DNA of 19,382 nucleotides. Source: Bacillota bacterium. GTDB taxonomy: Bacteria > Bacillota > Clostridia > Acetivibrionales > DSM-1351. Positions 14,918 through 19,382 of this stretch are shown in pieces; the first letter of the stretch is position 1; each line of letters opens with the position of its first letter. Position numbers and translations under genes: made by a program. The DNA lies in contig JAEVZU010000318.1 of assembly GCA_023392075.1 (NCBI GenBank), positions 1-19,382 of the forward strand, given 5' to 3'. The notes under the pieces are model-generated. The model saw only the letters and a list, made by a program, of their open reading frames with translations, was not told the DNA's origin and did not search any database.

Positions 14918-15130
14918 ATGCATCTTTATACATTTTCTCATGTTTTGCAAGTATTTATCCTCGGTTTCATAGGAGGCTTCTTTATAGGTGGATTACTTAT
15001 ATCCAAGTTTAAATTTGCAGGGGTTATTGAAAAAGAAGTTAAAATAAGAATCCCTAAACGAAAAATACCCAGTGTTACGAGCACTGAGTATCCGATAGTT
15101 TCTTGCAAAAACTATAAGTTTAGGTGCTGA
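14918..15130 (+). CDS. Small single-span membrane protein
   Basis: 70 residues from ATG 14918, preceded by AAAGGAGGTG. Residues 8-30 (VLQVFILGFIGGFFIGGLLIS) form a Gly-rich membrane segment, followed by a basic tail (KEVKIRIPKRKIP) that would lie in the cytosol. It is 13 bases after the preceding gene and is likely the last gene of the rightward transcript. Function unknown. Confidence 0.6.
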   Translation: MHLYTFSHVLQVFILGFIGGFFIGGLLISKFKFAGVIEKEVKIRIPKRKIPSVTSTEYPIVSCKNYKFRC

Positions 15131-15380
15131 ATCAAAGCAACCTTTGTAATTCTTATTATAGGGCGTTTTCCTCTAAATTGCAACAGCAGTTTATGAAAAT
15201 AAAAAAGGAGAAACATAACATGCGTAAACAACCTGCTATGGCCGCCTGCCCTTGATCCTTGACAACATAAATATGTCATCAAATATATTGTATCGGTCTC
15301 TCAGGCATCCGTCAACAGCAAAGAGGAGTAAAGGCATACATTTCCTGCGTTTTGACATTATGTTAATTCTCACTGGAATA
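15131..15380. other. Intergenic stretch before the structured RNA region
   Basis: No long reading frame. An 11-codon frame at 15220-15255 (MRKQPAMAACP) has a good AAAAAGGAG signal, so this may be the start of a gene that was cut off by a deletion or insertion, or a leader peptide. TTGACA at 15352-15357 could serve the structured RNA downstream, but its -10 partner (GAATAT) is poor. Confidence 0.4.
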
Positions 15381-15728
15381 TATTGTTCTGCTCAATAGTT
15401 AAATGTGAGATGGGCTAAATGCTTGGAAATGCGGCAGTGATGTAGAGTAGTGGCATGTAGAGCCAATTATACAGCAGTTGTGTATATCTGTGTTCCATGT
15501 ATAAAGAGTAATGCATTCAGCGTGCACATGGAAAAGTAATGGGGTAATATACCTGACACAGATAGACTGCTGAAATACCGGAGGGAGCCATGAGGTTAAA
15601 CCCTGCGAGGAATCGTAGTTAAAGTTGGAATTGGCGAATATAAATGAAGTTTGTTTTATTTCACAATAGACCATGCACTGGGGCCCGTTCCTGAAGGAGC
15701 TGCTCCAGTGTATGGATTTGTTGTGAAA
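15381..15728 (+). ncRNA. Candidate large structured non-coding RNA
   Basis: No gene fits here, but nested complementary segments are dense. TATTG/CAATA at 15381-15397. GCCAATT (15462-15468) pairs with AATTGGC (15629-15635). Inside it CAGCAGT (15472-15478) pairs with ACTGCTG (15566-15572), then TATCTGTGT (15485-15493) with ACACAGATA (15556-15564), then TCCATGT (15494-15500) with ACATGGA (15526-15532). A separate 3' hairpin pairs TTTCACAA (15659-15666) with TTGTGAAA (15721-15728) and CCATGCACTGG (15671-15681) with CCAGTGTATGG (15705-15715). Wobble pairs are G-U only when read on the plus strand, which sets the strand. The class is not recognised; raiA, ROOL, GOLLD, OLE and intron remnants should be tested. 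Ends are approximate. Confidence 0.6.
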
Positions 15729-15804
15729 GTATTTATCATTTTAATAATAAATAGCTGCTATAAAGAATAAATTTATTAATAACAACATTTAAGGGGGTGT
15801 GGGG

Positions 15805-15966
15805 ATGATAACTGAAAAAATGGTTGAAGGTTACAAGGTCATAAATCATATACCTGATATGACCGAGGATGAAAGAAAAAACGCTGAAAAGGAGACTGTT
15901 AAAAACATATTAAGAGAGTATAACCGGCTTCAATTTAACAATAAAAAGTCAAAAGCTCAAGAGTAA
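15805..15966 (+). CDS. Small acidic/basic protein upstream of the serine recombinase
   Basis: 53 residues from ATG 15805, with AAGGGGGTGTGGGG just upstream. It begins MITEKMVEGYKVINHIPDMT and continues with a highly charged helical part (DERKNAEKETVKNILREYNR) and a Lys-rich end. Small proteins of this size often lie directly before large serine recombinases in clostridial elements and may assist or control recombination; here that is only inferred from the 23-base gap. No known domain is seen. Confidence 0.65.
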   Translation: MITEKMVEGYKVINHIPDMTEDERKNAEKETVKNILREYNRLQFNNKKSKAQE

Positions 15967-15989
15967 CAATCAAAAGGAGCTATACATAC

Positions 15990-17501
15990 ATGATAAGGAT
16001 ATATGCTCGTCAATCTCTGGATAAAAAGGACAGCCTTTCAATAAGCAGTCAGATTGAGTTTTGCAAACGGGAAATCAAGGATAATGAGGAGTACAAGATT
16101 TATACCGATAAAGGTTACAGTGGCGGCAATATGAACCGCCCGGCCTTTGAAAAGCTTTTGGACGATGTCCAGAACAAAAGGGTAAGCAAGGTAATAGTGT
16201 ATAAGCTTGATAGAATAAGCAGATCTCTTCTGGACTTTGCAAAAATAATTGAATTATTTCAAAAGAATAATGTTGAGTTTATATCTTCTACCGAAAAGTT
16301 CGATACATCAACTCCCATGGGCAGGGCAATGCTCGGTATTATAATGGTTTTTGCCGAACTCGAAAGAGAAACAATAAGAAAAAGAATAAAAGATAATTAC
16401 TATACCAGAGGAAAGAAAGGCTTTTTCATGGGAGGACCGCCGCCTTTTGGATTTGAGAAGGTGACGACGAAAGTGGAAGGGATTAAAACATCCACTTTTG
16501 TACCTAACGACCAAAGTAAAATGGTAGTAAAAAGCTATGACATGTATGCCAATACTCCGGCATCCCTGTCAGACATCAGCAGTTACCTGAACGAAATATG
16601 TGTACAAACCCCAAAGGGAGGCCCCTGGGATTCGGCGAAGATAAGCAGAATATTACGAAATCCCGTGTATGTGAAGGCTGATGCCGATATTTACATCTAT
16701 TACAAAAATAAAGGCTGTATTATTTCAAATGATATAAATGACTATGTAAATGATTTTGCATGCTTTCTATATGGGAAGAGAGATACAAATGAGCGTAAGT
16801 ATACCAATGTCAAGGATCACGTTTTGTCACTGGCTCTGCATCAGGGAATTGTAACATCGGCAGTATTTCTCAAATGCCAGTACAAGCTGGATGACAATAA
16901 ACAAATAAAGAACACCGGCAAGGGCAAGTATTCGTGGCTGTCCGGACTTACCAAATGCGGCTACTGCAAATATACTATGACCGTTGTAAATACCAGCAAT
17001 ATATACGGCAATTATAAATATTTTATGTGCAGGGGGCGGACAAACTATAAATGCTGTGACGGCCACAAAAAGGTTCAGTATGTGGAGTGTGTCGAAAAAA
17101 TTGTTCAGTCTGAAATATTTGAAAAGGTAAAAGGAATCAATAATATAACTGTTGAGATTGAGCAAACCGACAATACCGAGTCAAATAAGATAAAAATCAG
17201 ATTGTTTGAAATCGAGACACAGATTGAAAATCTAATCAGTAATCTGGCTAAATCAAATAATGTTTTAGGTACATACATTAATGAAAAAATTGTTGAATTG
17301 GATACTGAAAAAAAAGACCTGGTGCTTAAGCTTAAGGATTGCTCCGGGAAGGTTAAGTCTGATCAGCAGCTTGACACCATTTTGAAATGTGTTGAGGGCT
17401 GGGATCAAAGTTCACTTGAACAAAAAAAGTCTGTTGCCAAGTACCTCATAGATAGAATATTTATCAAGGATGATGAGGTAGCTATTATATGGAAGATATA
17501 A
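15990..17501 (+). CDS. Large serine recombinase (site-specific integrase/excisionase)
   Basis: 503 residues with AAAAGGAG before ATG 15990. The N-terminal resolvase domain carries the catalytic serine S9 in YARQS and the arginine cluster YKLDRISRS (71-79), with GRAMLGIIMVFAELERETIR (111-130) leading into the long helix. The recombinase domain follows (about 145-290, with GGPPPFGFEK and ILRNPVYVK). A zinc ribbon is formed by C323, C326, C347 and C355 or C356. A coiled-coil segment of about 395-445 follows, as used for synapsis control. All parts are present, so the enzyme should be active in joining attP and attB sites. The matching attachment sites could not be picked out. The element it belongs to may run from about 13.4 kb to just beyond 17.5 kb. 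Confidence 0.9.
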   Translation: MIRIYARQSLDKKDSLSISSQIEFCKREIKDNEEYKIYTDKGYSGGNMNRPAFEKLLDDVQNKRVSKVIVYKLDRISRSLLDFAKIIELFQKNNVEFISSTEKFDTSTPMGRAMLGIIMVFAELERETIRKRIKDNYYTRGKKGFFMGGPPPFGFEKVTTKVEGIKTSTFVPNDQSKMVVKSYDMYANTPASLSDISSYLNEICVQTPKGGPWDSAKISRILRNPVYVKADADIYIYYKNKGCIISNDINDYVNDFACFLYGKRDTNERKYTNVKDHVLSLALHQGIVTSAVFLKCQYKLDDNKQIKNTGKGKYSWLSGLTKCGYCKYTMTVVNTSNIYGNYKYFMCRGRTNYKCCDGHKKVQYVECVEKIVQSEIFEKVKGINNITVEIEQTDNTESNKIKIRLFEIETQIENLISNLAKSNNVLGTYINEKIVELDTEKKDLVLKLKDCSGKVKSDQQLDTILKCVEGWDQSSLEQKKSVAKYLIDRIFIKDDEVAIIWKI

Positions 17502-17630
17502 AACCGATTGTTTGATGTATCTACCATAAGAATTCTATTATAATATTTTACTATCAGGTTTGATAAAATATTGAATGAGAGAGGTATACAGATGGATGAT
17601 AAGTAGTAATCATTGAAGATTAATTATAAG

Positions 17631-17660
17631 ATCGGGCTTTTATCTTAGCCTGATTTTTTT
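17631..17660 (+). terminator. Rho-independent terminator
   Basis: ATCGGGC (17631-17637) pairs with GCCTGAT (17648-17654), one G-U pair, and is followed by a run of T to 17660. It closes the region after the recombinase. The 277-base gap 17502-17778 otherwise holds only this, the promoter below and a four-codon start (MDDK) at 17593 with an AGAGAGG signal, which might be a cut-off gene. Confidence 0.65.
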
Positions 17661-17715
17661 ATTCAGTGACCTGAATATTTCACTTAGGGGAACACTGGCA
17701 AAAAAGGCTATTTTG

Positions 17716-17744
17716 TTGTTGACTATCTTTTTGTAGGGTATAAT
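17716..17744 (+). promoter_or_regulatory. Promoter of the retropepsin gene pair
   Basis: TTGTTG (17716-17721) and TATAAT (17739-17744) are separated by 17 bases, 35 bases before the ATG at 17779. Confidence 0.6.
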
Positions 17745-17778
17745 AAAACTATAAAGATAATGTCAGGAGATGGTGATT

Positions 17779-18024
17779 ATGAAATGGAATGAAGTAAGAA
17801 CGCTATATCCGGACCGTTTTGTAAAATTTGAGATAGTGGAATCACATATTGTAGGTAACAAGGAATACGTGGACGATGTAGCTGTAATCAAGGCTATTGA
17901 AGATGGAAAATTGGCTGCTAAGGAATTTATTGCCTGTAAGGAAGGCCAATTTGTTTTCAGTACAAAAAATTCTGATGTAGTGATCGAATTGATAAGACAT
18001 GCCGGAATAAGAAGGGGCGTATAG
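17779..18024 (+). CDS. Unknown 81-residue protein paired with an aspartic protease
   Basis: Start chosen at ATG 17779, ten bases after AGGAG; the ATG at 17770 touches that signal. The protein begins MKWNEVRTLYPDRFVKFEIV and has a small alpha/beta pattern (VDDVAVIKAIEDGKLAAKEF, GQFVFSTKNSDVVIELI). No membrane segment or catalytic motif is seen. It ends one base before the protease gene, so the two are certainly co-transcribed. It could be a partner, substrate adaptor or antitoxin-like protein for the protease; the family is not recognised by name. Confidence 0.75.
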   Translation: MKWNEVRTLYPDRFVKFEIVESHIVGNKEYVDDVAVIKAIEDGKLAAKEFIACKEGQFVFSTKNSDVVIELIRHAGIRRGV

Positions 18025-18025
18025 A

Positions 18026-18415
18026 ATGCAGAAGCTTGATTATAAAGACGGATTATTATATGTTTCGCTTCTAATAAGGCATATGGATAAAGAGGTTACA
18101 ATTGACCATGTCATTGTTGATACCGGAGCTGCACATACCATCCTCCTTGCCGATTATTTGGATGAACTGGATGTGGAGCTGGCTGATACAGACGAATTGG
18201 TTAAGGCATCAGGTTATGGAGGAATGGTTTATGGTGCTGTCAGAAAGAAAATGGACAAAATTGAGCTGGGCGGCATAGCCATTGAGAATATAAAAGTAGA
18301 CTTTGGAGTAATAGATCCTTACGATAGAATTAACGGACTTTTAGGTCTGAACTTTTTAAGGTCTGCAAAAGCTGTTATTGACCTTGACAGTCTGGTCATT
18401 TTTGAAAAAAAGTAA
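18026..18415 (+). CDS. Retropepsin-like aspartic protease (clan AA)
   Basis: 129 residues, one lobe of a pepsin-like fold that would work as a homodimer. The catalytic motif VIVDTGAAHTIL gives D32 and the DTGA tetrad, and INGLLGLNFLRSAKAVID near residues 108-125 is the second family hallmark with the hydrophobic-hydrophobic-Gly flap-end motif. No signal peptide or membrane segment is seen, so it acts in the cytosol. GAAGGGG precedes the ATG and the gene starts one base after the partner stop. Single-domain bacterial members are poorly characterised and the substrate is unknown. A strong terminator follows. Confidence 0.85.
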   Translation: MQKLDYKDGLLYVSLLIRHMDKEVTIDHVIVDTGAAHTILLADYLDELDVELADTDELVKASGYGGMVYGAVRKKMDKIELGGIAIENIKVDFGVIDPYDRINGLLGLNFLRSAKAVIDLDSLVIFEKK

Positions 18416-18430
18416 AATAACTTGATGCAG

Positions 18431-18462
18431 GACCTTTGGATGATTTCCAGAGGTCTTTTTTT
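18431..18462 (+). terminator. Rho-independent terminator of the retropepsin operon
   Basis: GACCTTTGGA (18431-18440) pairs with TCCAGAGGTC (18446-18455), one wobble pair, followed by seven T residues. Confidence 0.85.
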
Positions 18463-18577
18463 GAATCATTTTTATTACTCTATTTGCTACCTTCTATCTT
18501 TTCATGAAGGCATATACAGTAAACAAATTGTTGAATATTACCGGGTGGGTACTATCCGGCATAAAGCATAAATTTAA

Positions 18578-18862
18578 CCATTTATTCAGGACAGAATTAG
18601 TTTTACTTTTGTATTCAACAGTGACAGCCTGGATTGGAAAAGAGAAATGAGCAGGCAGGCAATACTGGACAGAATCCTTAAGAGAACAAAACCCGGTTCA
18701 ATCATACTTTTTCACAATGATACCCAATACACTGTAGAGTTGCTGCCACAAATCATTTCCCAGCTCAAGGCCAAAGGACTTAATTTTGTTCCGGTGTCGG
18801 AGCTGATAATGAAAGATAATTATTATATTGACGATCAGGGCAGGCAGCAGAGGAGAAAGTAG
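18578..18862 (+). pseudogene. 5'-truncated polysaccharide deacetylase
   Basis: The frame reads DSLDW then MSRQAILDRILKRTKPG, SIILFHNDTQYTVELLPQII and LNFVPVSELI, the recognisable C-terminal third of a NodB-type polysaccharide deacetylase, including the LFHN segment that holds the motif 5 His. An in-frame stop at 18575-18577 closes the frame upstream and the N-terminal catalytic Asp/His motifs are absent. The ATG at 18647 has no ribosome binding site. It is best read as a gene remnant that cannot be active. Confidence 0.7.
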
Positions 18863-19056
18863 GTAATATAAAAACAAAGCAGCTTCGAGAGTGTTGAAAG
18901 GTCTTCTGTAAATAGCTTTCTAGGAGGATAAAATTCACTAATGTTATATCGATTAGTCCACCATTCAACAGATTATCCACCGCATAATATGAAGGTTAAA
19001 ATAAAATTTTGTCGAATATTTTATTTAAATCAAACATAATAGGGGTGATCTATTCT

Positions 19057-19382
19057 TTGTATAGCACTTTAGTGGTTGACGATGAACCAAAACATAGAAA
19101 AGGCCTTATTAATATAATCAAACAATTCAGACCAGATTATAATATCAACGGAGCAAAAAATGGACAAGAGGCGTTAGAATTCATTCTATCCAACGATGTT
19201 GAAATCCTTATTACGGATGTAAAAATGCCGATTATGGATGGCTTGGAACTGACAAAAAGGGTGATGGCATTGAAAAAAGATATAAAAGTCATAATCCTGA
19301 GTGCGTATGCTCATTTTGAGTATGCCCAAAAAGCTATAGCTCTTGGAGCCTTTGATTATCTTCTAAAACCGATTGACAGTGA
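19057..19382 (+). CDS. Response regulator, YesN/AraC type, N-terminal part (runs off window)
   Basis: The receiver domain begins MYSTLVVDDEPKHRKGL from TTG 19057, eight bases after AGGGGTGAT; a GTG four codons earlier is also in frame but fits the family less well. The acidic pair is in VVDDE, the phosphorylated Asp is in ILITDVKMPIMDG, the switch Ser is in VIILSAYAHFEYA, and the conserved Lys is in YLLKPIDS. The phrases YAQKAIALGAFDYLLKPI are typical of the YesN group, which normally ends in an AraC-type DNA-binding domain and is paired with a sensor kinase. The rest lies beyond the window. Confidence 0.85.
   Translation, partial: MYSTLVVDDEPKHRKGLINIIKQFRPDYNINGAKNGQEALEFILSNDVEILITDVKMPIMDGLELTKRVMALKKDIKVIILSAYAHFEYAQKAIALGAFDYLLKPIDS

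Noticed and set aside
15220..15255. 11-codon frame MRKQPAMAACP with a good ribosome binding site
   Set aside because: Too short to judge; it may be a truncated gene start or leader peptide, so it is mentioned under the intergenic entry only.
15381..15728. Group II intron domain V or group I intron core
   Set aside because: The 3' hairpin lacks the domain V form with its GAAA loop and no intron-encoded protein is present; the nested stems do not fit an intron core that I can recognise.
17502..17600. Right attachment site of the serine recombinase element
   Set aside because: Expected just after the recombinase gene, but no matching sequence was found near plausible left ends (13.3 kb, 15.2 kb), so no site is called.
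18941..19039. 32-codon frame beginning MLYRLVHHSTDYPP after AGGAGGA
   Set aside because: The gap to the signal is long (about 12 bases), the composition is not protein-like, and there is no context to support it.
1..19382. CRISPR arrays, tRNA and rRNA genes
   Set aside because: No regularly spaced repeats of 25-40 bases and no cloverleaf or rRNA sequence were noticed on either strand.

Overview
The window looks like a low-GC Gram-positive anaerobe of the Clostridia. Base composition is AT-rich, genes carry strong GGAGG-type ribosome binding sites, TTG and GTG starts recur, and the protein families (SPASM radical SAM enzymes, a large serine recombinase, a YesN-type response regulator) are typical of clostridia. 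Species cannot be fixed from the sequence alone.

Left edge (1-1775): an insertion sequence with a 477-residue DDE transposase. Its right end appears to lie at about 1682 and seems to have cut off the 3' end of a small gene on the minus strand.

Centre-left (1903-9187): the main finding is a probable RiPP (ribosomally made, modified peptide) operon, all on the plus strand. Order: SPASM radical SAM enzyme, 36-codon peptide gene, second SPASM radical SAM enzyme, cytosolic HExxH metallopeptidase, ABC exporter, and a B12-type radical SAM enzyme of the RiPP C-methyltransferase family. The peptide ends in the aromatic-rich tail MPCDYSVFAKWTYTF. A natural reading is that the peptide is cross-linked and/or methylated by the three radical SAM enzymes, trimmed by the peptidase and exported by the ABC protein. 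I do not recognise the precursor as a named class.

Centre (9361-12930): a minus-strand ECF sigma factor and membrane-anchored anti-sigma-like protein, a plus-strand secreted small protein, then a minus-strand pair of unknown proteins, one with a membrane anchor.

Centre-right (13396-17501): accessory or mobile-element genes. Two divergent XRE regulators share a control region with a palindromic operator lying exactly between -35 and -10. Three small unknown genes, a highly structured stretch that looks like a non-coding RNA (15381-15728), a 53-residue protein and a large serine recombinase follow.

Right edge (17716-19382): an 81-residue protein paired with a retropepsin-like aspartic protease and closed by a good terminator, a 5'-truncated polysaccharide deacetylase remnant, and the start of a response regulator that runs off the window.
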